Shown here piece by piece: positions 37,620 through 49,159 of a stretch of DNA of 64,000 bases. The notes beneath the pieces were generated by a model. The model was not told the origin of the DNA. It saw nothing but the letters and a program-made list of their open reading frames with translations, and did not search any database. Source of the DNA: Adiantum capillus-veneris (lineage: Eukaryota; Streptophyta; Polypodiopsida; Polypodiales; Pteridaceae); contig CM043965.1 in NCBI GenBank assembly GCA_014529385.2, positions 15,424,912 through 15,488,911 on the forward strand, given 5' to 3'. The position numbers were made by a program, and so were the translations under genes. Each line of letters opens with the position of its first letter. The stretch's first letter is position 1.

Positions 37620-40130
37620 ATGGTAGCTTATGTCAATGACTGGCTTAATCTACTAGCTTTGGCAAGAAAGAACCCCACTCTTTTATCACAAGCCTTAGAG
37701 TCCTTCCTAGCCTCCCTCAAGTTTATAGATGATCAAGACTTAGTTGATTTGGACTTTTATTTCACTTCTTTACCCTCCATTGTAAATAAACTTTACTTTA
37801 TCAACAACTTACCCATTCTTCCCTTTGAAATCAAGCGAACAGAAAGTGTTGTTAACCCCCTACTTGACTTAGACCTCCTAGAACCAGATGAAAAGGAAGC
37901 CTTTGGGTTTTTAGGGGATCCTAATTCTCTAAAAATTGAAGAATCTATGCCCAAAAGATTCTCAAAAGTCATCCTCTCCTCCCTCCTTGCCAAATAGAAG
38001 TGGATGCCATTAGATTGGAGAACAGACTGTGGGATTTTGAGATTCTTAATCAATATGCACCTTTTACAATTGATTCCCTGGCACTCTTATGTAGTTTGTC
38101 TCCCGAAGTCATAGAGTAGTGCAAAACCTCCGCTTTACAATCAAGACACCGCTTATCATAGGATTTACCTTTTGTCCTAAAACAAATCAAGCTCTCCGAC
38201 ATTAAAAGAAAGAATTGCTCCAATACAACATTGGTTGCTGGGACAAAAGGCCTATCTCTCAATGATAGACAAAATCACATTTGGACATTTTGAAGAATTA
38301 CTAGAACACCTACAGGCCCTTTGTTAAATGTACTTGCAAAAGGGATCTTACGTCAACTTTTTCCCATCAACAAACATTTGGCTTGATCATCTGTTGTGGT
38401 TTGTTTTTCAAAATCTTCCAAAGTCTTTCCATTTTTCATGAGGACCGGCGCAAGTTTATGCATACGTTGCTTGGGTCACGTCATTTCCTATAGAACTACT
38501 TCATGATGTGATAGTATTCTATGCCTACAAGAGCACCTTTTCGCAGCAGCAAAAGGCTTGGTGTTATATTCACCCGGTATCCCATTACTTCCACGCGTAC
38601 AACATCATCCTCTTGGGCATACTATCGACACTATCTTCAAACCATCAGAAAATAAAGAACGTTTAAAACCGATTGGCAATACTTGAGGGAGCATGTCATC
38701 TTCTTGGGCATGCTATCGACACTATCTTCAAACCATCAGAAAATAAAGAACGTTTAAAACCGATTGGCAATACTTGAGGGAGCATGTCATCTTCGTCAAC
38801 GAAACCTCATCAATTTTGTGGATTAGAAGATTTTGGGGAAACCTCAAAAATGCTAGAATACACCACAAAAGAAAAGGTACGAGACTTATCAATTCGAACT
38901 AATGCGTTATTTCCTTTGAAAACACTCAAAAAAGCTTTGGTAGATTCATTCACTTATCATTTTGTAATAAGTTTATGGATTTTTTACACCCTCAAAAATT
39001 CTTTAATAATCTACTTGAAGATTTTGGTTTCAATAATAACAACCTACGACATTTTCATATCTATTTTAGTTGGAAATGTACATGTACCTTAGGACACTAC
39101 CTTTATAAGCCTTACTCAACCTTTGCTGAACCATTTGACTTAGAAGATATGTGGTACACAAAAATACTTCCAAGTCTTTTTGCACGATTTTGGTCCACAT
39201 GGTAAGCATGTACTGACCACAAACCCGGATTTCATTTATCACAAATTACTTAGAGCTTTTGTATCAAAAGGCCTTAATCATATTCCTTTAGTGCCTATAC
39301 ACTTTGGCTCAATAGAACAGGAATTCCTTAGGGGATGGGATAAACTTTGTCAAATGCTCAACATAACAAAATCACGAGCTCACTCGCAAACAATTTCAAG
39401 ACACCTAAAACGACGGTTTTAAGAAATCTTTCCTTATTATAGACCCAACCAAAGCCCTTCGTATTTGGATCTTAATATTATGGATAAAATTGAGATTATT
39501 TTCAAGCACATTTTTGTTTGCAGACTTGATAAATCTACACAGACTCTTGTTTTCATTTGCAAACACATTATTTGTGTGCATGCAAAAGAGAGACTTGAGT
39601 CTTAGGAGTTCATGGTTATCTAGGAGACTGAACAAACTATAATCAATCTTTTAAACAATTGCATTAGTGACTTTGGGATAAATCTTTATGTCGAAAAAGG
39701 GCTTCCATACATCATGGGGAATTACAAGATACACAAAATGGCTTTTAGATGGATTACCAACGCCCATGAGTGCGTATTCACCCCCGTAACTAATATGATT
39801 ACCAAGATGCTAAATGGATTGACTTTTGGTTTTAGGGAATATAAGGATGATTTACAAAAAAAGCTTAAAACCTTCTCTAATGTGCACACTACGCATATTG
39901 GATTATTAACAATCAGTATGATTTTCTAGTTAATCTTTCTGAACAATATCCACACTTATGATATTAAAACCTATTATGAGGCCATTCCACATCATGGAAA
40001 TAATAGCCTTATGAGCTCCCTTTAGCAAATAATTAAGTTATTCTCTGGTTTGGGCTGTTTTAAACTACCTTGAAACAAAATTGTACTATAAAAAAAGAAA
40101 CCCGAAATAAGATGGACTTTTGAGTTATTT
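37620..40130 (+). pseudogene. Probable Penelope-like element reverse transcriptase relic
   Basis: Plus-strand frames joined across stops give a long helical N-terminal part (37,620-37,997, 125 codons, then fragments to about 39,640), next FVCRLDKSTQTLVFICKH (minus shadow excluded; about 39,510-39,560), MGNYKIHKMAFRWITNAHE (39,714-39,770) and YDIKTYYEAIPHHGNNSLM (about 39,957-40,012). The KxHK...RWIT and DIKxxYEAIP patterns fit RT motifs of Penelope-like elements, in particular the endonuclease-lacking type with a long N-terminus known from plants and fungi. A YxDD box is not seen before the relic fades near 40,100, and no GIY-YIG domain is evident. Many stops and frame changes. The assignment is from motif memory only. 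Confidence 0.45.
38606..38787 (+). repeat. 91-bp tandem duplication in the RT relic
   Basis: Copies 38,606-38,696 and 38,697-38,787 differ at two positions. The unit is not a multiple of three, so it shifts the frame. Near identity makes it a recent event in an old relic. Confidence 0.9.
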
Positions 40131-40317
40131 TCAACCATCGATATGTTTATATTACATCATTGCTTTTCTAAATTTGGAACACAAGTTTATAGGCTATAGA
40201 CATTTTACTAGTTCAAAGCTGTTATTTTATGTCCAAGCAAATGGTTGTAATCATTTTTTAGTATTGAATGATATCTATAAATAAATCCGTGCAAGAGAAA
40301 AATGCTCACTCTTGCAT

Positions 40318-40361
40318 GGGAGGGCTCTGATACCAATTGAAGGGGATCGGGGAGCACCATA

Positions 40362-40409
<48 letters not shown>
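40318..40409 (-). repeat. Copia LTR end and primer site fragment
   Basis: Minus strand: (CT)n ctctccatctatggtgctccccgatccccttca, then at-tggtatcagagcc. This matches the 3' end of the LTR at 42,303-42,494 and its primer site. The CT tract here has grown to about 21 units (40,367-40,409), against about 9 in the intact LTRs. Downstream (below 40,318) no gag is recognisable. Confidence 0.75.
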
Positions 40410-40414
<5 letters not shown>

Positions 40415-41041
40415 CCTAGGATCCATATGATGTGAATTTATATCGCTTCCACTCTATGAGAACTATTGCAATTAAGAGAACTATTGCAATTAATGTTTGG
40501 ATTAGCTATAAAATACACTTTCAACAACATATAGTGTTTCTCTTTGGCCCAGAAAGGCTCAATGAAATACTTCTTTCTCCGGATCCCATCATACTACCCC
40601 TACTATAACTTTTCTTTTGACGTAAGTGTAGTTATCTTTCTATGAACCAAGAGGATTTGTACACACAATTAATCCCAATCACTAGATAAAATATATATAT
40701 TATGGTAAGCACAAAATTACAATTCCAAAGAAAAATACGTAGCCTGTTTGGTCGGCAAAGATTGAACGCCATTAACTCATCTATCAACCCTTTCATATTG
40801 CCCATGATACGATACAACCATATCCTTGATGTTTTTATCTTTGTGTTGTTTTGGTATTCTCTTTTGTGCTCTTTCTTTGCATATGAGTGCAAGGGAGAGT
40901 GGGGCTTCTTTGATTGCACTTCCTTCCAAATCCTAGACTTCATGGCATCTATGGTATAACTCCTTCATATAGTTTTTGGAGTTCTCTCAAAAACTCTCAC
41001 AACCAAAAGCCCGGTGCTGGTAAGATTGCAAACTTCTCAAC
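40415..41041 (+). repeat. Truncated LTR of the 25.8-33.2 kb Ty3 family
   Basis: Matches the reverse complement of about 25,766-26,390, so it is in opposite orientation to that element and holds only the 3' third of the LTR. It ends cttctcaaca. An 18-bp unit gagaactattgcaattaa is doubled at about 40,457-40,492. More diverged than the two LTRs of the complete element are from each other. Confidence 0.8.
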
Positions 41042-42302
41042 ACCGTGACAATCCTGCCATTTTTCCAAGCTTCTCGAGCTCGTCAATCGAGGCCGAGAAA
41101 AAGGGAAAAAATCATCTGTAATTGCCTCCTTGAGCAATTGTTTGAGTCTTCATCAGACCGTAACCTGGCAACCGGACATGCGATTGACAAGCCATTGATT
41201 CTTGTCGACTTCACATGAAGTGCATCACCTTATAGAACTCCGTTGAGGCCCAAAACACACCAAACGACACATCTTTCGATGCGGTCAAATGGACACATAT
41301 CTGCCCTCCAAAAAGTCTTCCACATACCATAAAGAGCTCTGATTGACAATCCAAAAAGATCGGCATGCCCCACAACTTGAGCTCGTCAATCCTATCCATT
41401 GACTCCAACTCTGACCACCTGTCCATGTCTGCCCTATCCATCGGGGATCTACAAGACCTTCCAACTTTGGACTAGTATATCTTTTACATTGTGGCTCCAT
41501 TTGACGAGCCATTTGGACAGACTTCTAGAGCATCTTGAGCACTACATTCTTGGATACTATTGTTGTGCTTTGGACACTTTGACCTACCATCCCAATTGGC
41601 ACTTTGTGGAATCGTGTTGGCCAAAAAAACCACATCAAAAAAACAACACCGAGTGCATCACCATCCTTATTAGACATATCATCACTCGCACTAAACATAT
41701 CATGCCCTGTCTCCCAACCATGCAAAGTGAGATGCTCCTCAAGAAAATCATGTACTTGCTCAACAACCCACTGCACAACTACTTTTATCAACATACCTTT
41801 CAACCACCACACACAAACCTCCTTCAAGAGCTTGGACACCACCTGGGAATCCGCACCCTCTGCCACAAAGCGCACTTGATGCACTGGGAGCACCTCTATC
41901 TTTGGCTCCATGCTTTCCTTCTCACTGCTGCCATACACTCAATTCCAGCATCATCAAGCCCTTCCTCATCTCAAGGTTGATCATCACCACTTGCTTATCA
42001 GTTTCAATTACCTCTCTCCAACCACCTCTTCTACCGTTGCATTATGTTCCACCAGGGAAGAGAGAAACTCGCTCTCTATCGCATTGTCCTTATCTTCTTC
42101 CATAAGCAAGGCTGCTCTATCCATCCCGGCAAGACTCTGTACCTGCTACACCACCATGGCATACTTCACTGCCACTTTAAGGAATAAGACCATTAGCATG
42201 GCACTGCACATCACCTTTATCTGCATGGCTCCACCTGAAGGTTTGGACTCCTCCATTTGGCTTCCGTTGAGTATATCCGCTTGCACCGTACCCTGCTCCT
42301 TG
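41042..42302 (-). pseudogene. Coding-like part of a minus-strand LTR element, 3' of gag
   Basis: Minus-strand open frames (41,525-41,938, 137 codons; 41,285-41,512; 41,211-41,441) lie downstream of the gag at 46.3-47.1 kb and share its strand, and the copia at 42,303-46,240 separates them by insertion. No protease or RT motif could be recognised, so the product is unknown. It ends at the LTR fragment at 41,041. Confidence 0.4.
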
Positions 42303-42494
42303 TGTTGGGGTATAGGCACATGTGCCTTGCCCGGCCGCCCAGAGTCTGGGCGCCCACTGACTTGTATACCTTATACATAGCATAAGTGTATAGGGGGCTA
42401 CTCACTCTTTGAGTCTCCCCACCCACATCGTGTGTGTCTCCTTCTCTCTCTCTCTCTCTCACTCTCCATCTGTGGTGCTCCCCGATCCCCTTCA
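42303..42494 (+). repeat. 5' LTR of the non-autonomous copia
   Basis: TGTTGGGG ... CCCTTCA, with a short (CT)n followed by 'actctcc' near its 3' end. Confidence 0.95.
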
Positions 42495-42496
42495 AT

Positions 42497-42508
42497 TGGT
42501 ATCAGAGC
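42497..42508 (+). other. Primer-binding site, initiator tRNA-Met
   Basis: tggtatcagagc, two bases after the LTR: exact plant consensus. Confidence 0.9.
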
Positions 42509-44139
42509 TATGGTGACCGCGGAGAGCACGACGGCTTTGAGAGCTTCAAGGCGATAGCTCGCTCGCTCTCGACGGTAGAGAGATTAAGAAAGCTTGGAAG
42601 CTTTGTGAGAATGCAATGGGAGCTTGTGAGCTCAGTTGAGAGTGATGTATGCTCTTGTGGAAGCTCAGAAAGGAGTGTGGAAGATTGTGTGTAAGTGAAG
42701 GTGCTGCCCTAAAAACTGTGTGCGCAGCAGCACTATTTTCAGATTCGTTTTTCTCCTTGTAGAATGGAGATCTGAGAATTCTGTCCGCTTGGCCCATCCG
42801 TTTCGACGTGGTCTACAACTTTGCAGAAGAAACTTTTTGCAAATTCCTCACCGTTTTGCTGATATTCAGCTCAGACTGATTGTATACAGAAATTCCAGAT
42901 TTTCTGTTGTTGCATTGTGTGCGAGTTTGATGCACTTTTGGAAGCACGGGAGATGCTTGAAGTTGAGTGTATAAATTCTGAGCTGAAGATGCAATTGCAG
43001 CTTGTGTTAAGCTTGTGGTTTGAGGGTTTTTTGGTAGACTTGGGCAACGAAGTACGGAGGCGTTTACACACCACCGAAGCGGTCTCTTGAGAGACGCAGG
43101 TTTTTGGAGCACACAGGTGGAGCTTCTTTCACTGGTTTTCACAGGATACTTTGGCAGTGATTTTGTGCTTGGATTCATGGTCTTTGCGAATGGTTTGCAT
43201 ATGGTTATGGCGCATGGTTGATGCACATTATACATGCATTTTGACGAGCACTTTCAAGTGCCGGTGAGCTCTCTTGAGAGCATTGTTTTCGCATTGATCA
43301 AGTTTCCGGATTGCAAATCTTTTGGCACTTGCTTATGCGCGGTCACTCCGTTGATGTACGTTGAGTGCGGATTGCCATTGTATGTGAAAATGTGGAGCCA
43401 TTTTAGCATTTCTACTCATTGGCATTGAGTAGTGTTATGGTTTATGGTAGAGATTGTACTTGAGTTTTTTGCTCAGTTTTCAGGGGAAATTATGTCGGAT
43501 TTTTCCCAGATTCTCGCCATAGTTTGTGATCGAGTGTTTACTCTCACTTTGACAGGTTTTGTCAGTTTGGACACAGTTTTGTGTTTTTGTATCCACTCTC
43601 GCAAGAGTGAGGAATTGTGTATCTTTCTTTGCTTGAGACAGTGGTTTGCTCTCAGGTGGGAGAGTCTTGTGATCTCGAGCATTGTTTGCCATAGTTTTGC
43701 AGAGCTTATGCATGTATGTTGAGTGTAGTTTGATGTGCATTGATTGCTCATTGTATTGAGCTTGCAGGACAATGGTTATTTTGTGTTGATAGCCATTGTG
43801 CGTCGAAACTCTGGCGAAATTTTCCCAGGAGTTTTATGCGTATCATTTATGCGATCTAGGTAGAGATTGCAGGTTGCACTGAGCATTTGCGTGCGGTGTT
43901 CTCTGCAGGTGGGAGATTTGTGTGTGTGTATGCATCGATACCGCACAGTGTGGGCTTGGTGATTAGCTCATAGATTGCAGTGTGATACTAGAGCATGCGA
44001 GGCTTGTATTGAAATTGCGGGAGCTCTATTTTGGAGTGTGTCTCACAGGTTTTACATTGTGTTTCTGGCCATATTGGTAGACAGTTTCCAGGTGTTGTTG
44101 GTGAGGTGGTTTTGCTTACTAGTTTGCTACATTGTGCTC
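42509..44139 (+). other. Long leader of the non-autonomous copia
   Basis: 1.6 kb between primer site and gag with no coding motif on either strand; GT-rich, with repeated gcattg/ttgtg words. Several short open frames are judged accidental. Confidence 0.5.
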
Positions 44140-45969
44140 ATGGCAGAGACAGGTGATCGATCAGATTGTGACCTCTCACAAATGCGCATGTTTGATGGGT
44201 CAGACTTTGCGGCATGGAGAGAGTGTATGCTTGACGCATTGACACAGCAAGGGTTGCATGGACCATTGAGTGGTGATGCAGGTAGACCTTCAAACATGTC
44301 TGACGATCAGTGGCAGGAGCTAGAGGAGATGGCACTATCTACACTCTCTTTGCACCTTGCGGAATCTGTATATGCTCTTGTTATGTATGAGACTACTTCG
44401 AGAGCACTTTGGCGCAGATTACATGATATGTATGATAGATCTGAGTCATCACAGACTCGTGTGAGACATGTACATTCACGAGCACGCCGACATGTGACAT
44501 GTTGGTATTGTGGTCATTCTGGACACGTTAGACGGCATTGTTTTTGTCGTATGCGACATCGTAGGAGACATGGCAGTCTCAGAGATGTATGTAGTGATGC
44601 CATGGACTCAGTTGCTTTGACAGCTGAGGCACATGTAGTGTCGGAGTATACTAGTGACGGGGATGTCACTTTTACCTTGAGCTATGCACGAGATGCTATA
44701 CATGTGGATAGTGCACTCCCTTCGCAGTGGTTGCTAGACGCAGATGCTATGTTTCATGTCACGCCGCATCGTGCATGATTTTGTAGCTGTTCTAGCGGGA
44801 TGCTTGGCAGTGTACGTTTGACCGATGGATCGGTGCATGCGATAGCAAGTGCAGGAGATGTGAGACTGTCATTACCGAGTGGTGCGTCTTACTTGTTACG
44901 ACATCTGCGCTATGTACCAGATTTGACAGTGAGTTTGATCTCGATTGGTCAGCTTAGAGATTGTGGATGTCAGATTTCGCTACGAGAGCGAGATTTTGTG
45001 ATGCATTTGGGTTCGCTAGTGATTGCGAGAGGTGCCAGGAGTGGTACAGGTTACCCATTGCATGTGGATCACGGGAGAGACGGTGTTGTCTCTGTGATCA
45101 TGCAGCCACATAGACAGTGAGAGAGCAGGCGAGTCTCTTTTGCTCATGGGTTGCAGGGTGCTTTGCATGGGGTGTAGAGTAGTGAGCTCGTTGTGCACAC
45201 AGTTGGGGCACGACTTGAGCAGTCACACAGAGAGGTGACAGAGTCATACATGCATGCTTTGCTAGTGACTGAGCAAAGCAGAGAGTCAGTTGTGCGAGAT
45301 ACTTCTATGCAGGATAGACAGGTAGAGCGGTCTTGCTCTAGTGAGTCAGGATAGGAGGCCATTGTGCAAGAGTCTATGCATATGGAGTTAGAGCATGAGA
45401 GCTCTAGTGAGTCACAGCAGATTGAGTGGTCATGTTTGCAGTGGATGATTGCAGAGGAGGCTGATATGTCAGTGATTATGCAGTCATTCCTTTCTATGCT
45501 AGACAGTGAGCATGGGGATATAGTTGTGCAGGATATGTCTTCCAGCAGACACCTAGAGCAGTTGGTTTGCTTTGAGGTTGCACGACAGGTTGATGCGTCT
45601 TTTGCGGACAGTCAGGAGATGCATGTGGCTGACACGCCTTGTCAGTCAGAGATGCCTATTGCCAGGGATATATATGTTGATGCATGCTCCGTAGAGCTAG
45701 CAGGGCCCGCTAGCATTGCATCGGCATTCGGTGGTCTCATGTATGAGATGCTGATCTTGAGACCGGATATCACAGCTGTAGTGGGAGCATTTGCAGTTGG
45801 GGTTGTCTGTCGTTTGTTGACTGATGATGGCATAGTGCACGAGGGAGATATGCAGGTATTGCGTACATACTTGCAGTACGTGTGCGGTACGTCTGGTGGT
45901 GTATGGACTTACACGGGAGCAGGACAGCCGGATGCACACGATCACAGCCAGCCAGTGGGCATCGGTTGA
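44140..45969 (+). pseudogene. Copia gag-protease-(deleted)-RT end, single frame
   Basis: From the ATG at 44,140: gag with MRMFDGSDFAAWRECML, ALSTLSLHLAESVYALVM and LWRRLHDMYDRSE, then CWYCGHSGHVRRHC (CCHC; gag middle deleted), a protease start WLLDADAMFHVT where the usual DSGAS-H is degraded, and VRLTDGSVHAIASAGDVRL to LISIGQLRDCG (protease C-terminus). Integrase and most of RT are absent. The end carries GGLMYEMLILRPDITAVVGAFA and LQYVCGTSGGVWTYTG, the RT-RNase H boundary of copia pol. The frame is uninterrupted except for stops at 44,776, 45,118, 45,175 and 45,352, all TGA or TAG. Neither protease nor RT could be active. Confidence 0.8.
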
Positions 45970-46037
45970 GAGCGGTTTTCTCTCGCCTTTTGTAGTCTTT
46001 AGACTAGGTTCTCTTGCTTAAAGGCAAAGTCGCCTTT

Positions 46038-46048
46038 AAGTGGGAGGT
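46038..46048 (+). other. Polypurine tract
   Basis: aagtgggaggt immediately before the 3' LTR. Confidence 0.85.
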
Positions 46049-46240
46049 TGTTGGGGTATAGGCGCCTGTGCCTTGCCCGGCCGCCCAGAGTCTGGGCGCC
46101 CACTGACTTGTATACCTTATACATAGCATAAGTGTATAGGGGGCTGCTCACTCTTTGAGTCTCCCCACCCACATCGTGTGTGTCTCCTTCTCTCTCTCTC
46201 TCTCTCACTCTCCGTCTGTGGTGCTCCCCGATCCCCTTCA
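46049..46240 (+). repeat. 3' LTR of the non-autonomous copia
   Basis: 192 bp; differs from the 5' LTR by two changes near position 20, one near 110 and one near 165. Confidence 0.95.
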
Positions 46241-46301
46241 CCTTGCACATATTCACTGCATCTCTGCTCACATGGAAAAGATCAAACTCATCATACTTTG
46301 A

Positions 46302-47170
46302 CTAAGGTGACTCGATATCCCATCTTGTATCTACATCCATAGAGCTACTATCACTTTTCTCAATCTCTTCCTTTGTCTTGAGCTCTAGAATCTTCCTAGC
46401 TTCACCCCTTTGACCTCGTCTACAAACCACACTCTTTGACCCTAGAACACTCTGACTTGGTAGCATTTCCTTTGCCCAATCTAGAACCACCTATACTTCC
46501 TCCACAATTGGAGCCGCTCTTACTGGCATTCTTGGCATAGGAACCACCATATCTCTCTGTAGCCACAGAACCCTTGGTTCCTCTTTCATATGCACTTCTC
46601 TTTGCACCAATCTTGGCTCAACTACCACTGCATCACTGCGCTTTGGCACCACAGCACCTGGCAAGCCCTGCCTAGCTTTGCACTTCTTCAAAATCTTTTT
46701 GGTCCACCCTCTTGCAAGAGCCACTGCTTCTTCGTATGACACTAGTCCATCCAACTCCACTTTGTTGTGCACTTTCTCATACAATAAATTCATAAAATTG
46801 CTCAATTTTAAAAACCCGACATTCTTTAAAGCAATTACCTTGACCAAATTTCCCCAAAGGACTTTGAACTCCCACTCAAACGCTTGAAAATCACATTCCA
46901 AGCACTGATTCAACCTGTCCAACTTATGCTTCACCTCATCCAGTTGTGCATTTGCTATGAACCTACTTTGAAAAGCCACTTCCAAGGCTTCACAATCCAT
47001 CCTTTCTTCTTCATGTAGGCCATCAAACCATATCCTTGCTTTTCCATGAACCAGAAGCGGGAACACCTACACCGTACCGTCTTCTCTCAAAAAATTGCTT
47101 TCCAACAGGAACAAGCCACAATCTTGAAGCCAGGTTTAAATAAAAAAACATGTCCATGCCATCTCTAGCA
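46302..47170 (-). pseudogene. Retrotransposon gag (Retrotrans_gag type)
   Basis: Minus-strand frame with LLVHGKARIWFDGL, ALEVAFQSRFIAN, LDRLNQCLECDFQAFEWEFK and SYEEAVALARGWTKK, a normal order for the gag capsid of a Ty3-type LTR element (W...L, F...F, then a helical C-terminal part). Sequence upstream of a TAG near 47,069 (WLQDCGLFLLESNFLREDG) continues it, and a second TAG lies at about 46,491. It belongs with the LTR at 48,499-48,946 and primer site at 48,482; the copia at 42,303-46,240 landed inside this element. Confidence 0.75.
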
Positions 47171-48481
47171 GCACCTACTCTTCAAAGGCTGCAGCTTTGG
47201 CATCACCAAAATCACTGTTTTGACTTCAAATAGGAGCACCAGTGCACTCCTCAGTGGGGGCACAAGAAGATGGAGAGGGGAAAGGGGGAGCACACCGTGA
47301 ACACAAATAAATTGCCTCTTTATAGCATAGGATATACATAGCACCCCAATCCACTAGAGTTCACTTTCAAAACTCTGCACACTTGCACAAGCAAACCTTT
47401 GTTTGCACACAGCATGATGCACACATACACTAATAGAACCCCACACCGCACTCACATTCCATTGTTGCTTGTCTCAAACCCCTCACCACACACACCAACG
47501 AAAAAAACTTATGCTATCTCAGAGCGAGCTTGAACTTTTTGCATCTGCATGTTCCGCAGTCAAAAAGTAAGTGAGAGAGAAAGAATAATGGGAGTCTGGG
47601 ACTGGTTACTCTCTCTGCACAATCAAACCTTTGTTTGCACACAGCATGATGCACACATACACTGATAGAACCCCACACTGCACTCACATTCCACTGTTGC
47701 ATGTCTCAACCCCCTCACCACACACACCAATGAAAAAAACTTATGATATCTCAGAGCTAGCTTGACCTTTTTGCATCCGCACGTTCCGCAGTCAAAAAGT
47801 AAGTGAGAGAGAAAGAATACTGGGAGTTTGGGACTGGTTACTCTCTCTGCAGCCTTCTTCTTCAAGCGTGTGCTTAGCCTCAAGATTCAAACATTCAAAC
47901 TCCTTTGCTACTACCCTTTGAGGTTTCTAGGACACTACTCTGCTGCCTTCACACTCTTTGCTGTCATGTCTAGCTTTGTGAATCTTCCTTCGCTTACTCA
48001 AGGCCTCTTCAACACTCCCCTTCAAGCACTTGCCACCTCTTTTGCAATCTTTGCCGCATGTTTCCTTTCCCCTCTCTTTTATGACATCCTTCTCTGATTC
48101 TACATCAACCAATCTATTGACATTGGATCACACAGGGGCGCCATAGTGGCTGTTCCATATTGTCAAGGTTTTGGAAGGCTATGGTTCTTCTTGTGATGAG
48201 AATCAGCAAGCTTGAAGGGCAGCCACAGGTGGAAGATAGAGGTGTGGGCTGAGCAAAGGCACTATTATGAGCATAGCAAAGCACTACAGGGCTTCAAGAA
48301 ATGGCTTTGAGGGAGATTGCGCACAAGATAAAGGTAGCAAACACTTCTAGTCACATATTAACCAGCCTTTAATCATCATAGTGTGGAAAGTGGCTCACAA
48401 GGAATGTATCTAGTCTTAGAGTGAAATAACAAACCCTAATCCTAGTCTAATGGATGCCAAAAACAAACTCTAGCTAACACA
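47171..48481 (-). other. Leader of the minus-strand LTR element
   Basis: Contains a tandem duplication of 232 bp. Otherwise no coding motif; the open frame at 47,927-48,112 and its neighbours show no family signature. Confidence 0.45.
47392..47854. repeat. Tandem duplication, unit 232 bp
   Basis: 'caaacctttgtttgcacac' starts copies at 47,392 and 47,624; the copies end 'tggttactctctctgca'. About 15 differences are visible, so it is not recent. Confidence 0.9.
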
Positions 48482-48498
48482 CCATGGCTCGGATACCA
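48482..48498 (-). other. Primer-binding site (tRNA-Met-like, one mismatch)
   Basis: Minus strand tggtatccgagccatgg, directly next to the TAACA end of the LTR. Differs from tggtatcagagcc by A-to-C at position 8. Confidence 0.7.
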
Positions 48499-48946
48499 TG
48501 TTAAAACACACAAACCTTCTAGAGCTACGGTGGGTGTAATCTAATGCTTAGCATGATGTGTGTGTGAGGTTCTGTGCATAAATGATGCTACTCAAGCAAA
48601 TTAGGTCCCAAGATGGAAGCTTGGGCTCATAGACATGATCCTGAGTATGCACAAGGTGATTACAAGTTCATAGATAGAAAATTGTATTCAAGTGATAAAC
48701 TTGGATGGTATTCCATTGAGAAATGGGCCTCTTTATACCATGCCATACCCTTCACTTTCCACCAACCTCTTTCCTTCACTCTCTACCAAACTTGCCACAA
48801 ACTTCAACCTACATGGATATGAAAGAGCCAAAACCCAAGGACTAAACTAAGCTAGGAAGATCTTGACATGAGAGAACAACCTCCGTATGGACAGGCACAA
48901 CCACAAATGATTAGACGTATCCAATGAGATGCCATAACTCTTAACA
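48499..48946 (-). repeat. 5' LTR of the minus-strand element
   Basis: 448 bp with perfect TGTTA/TAACA ends, adjacent to a primer site. A minus-strand TATAAAG box is at about 48,730-48,738. No second copy (3' LTR) was found in the window. Confidence 0.7.
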
Positions 48947-49023
48947 ACTTTGCAGTAGAGGCTTAGCCACTCATGTGGAAATCTAGCAAGGCAAAGAAAA
49001 GTCAATTGAGAAGTTGAAATTAT

Positions 49024-49027
<4 letters not shown>

Positions 49028-49101
<74 letters not shown>
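49028..49101. repeat. (CT)n microsatellite
   Basis: About 37 CT units. Confidence 0.9.
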
Positions 49102-49104
<3 letters not shown>

Positions 49105-49159
49105 CTATATCTATTCTATAAGGATACAATGGCATTAGGTGAGATGCAAAGAAAACACC

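Larger units (their letters stand above)
42298..46245 (+). mobile_element. Non-autonomous Ty1/copia element with perfect TSD
   Basis: LTRs of 192 bp at 42,303-42,494 and 46,049-46,240 differ at 4 positions (about 98% identity). Target duplication ccttg at 42,298-42,302 and 46,241-46,245. Primer site tggtatcagagc at 42,497-42,508; polypurine tract aagtgggaggt at 46,038-46,048. The coding part lacks integrase and most of RT, so movement must have depended on another copia. Confidence 0.95.

Noticed and set aside
42509-44139. Several open frames on both strands (up to 140 codons) as genes
   Set aside because: They fall in the long leader of the non-autonomous copia element, overlap each other antisense, and show no domain.
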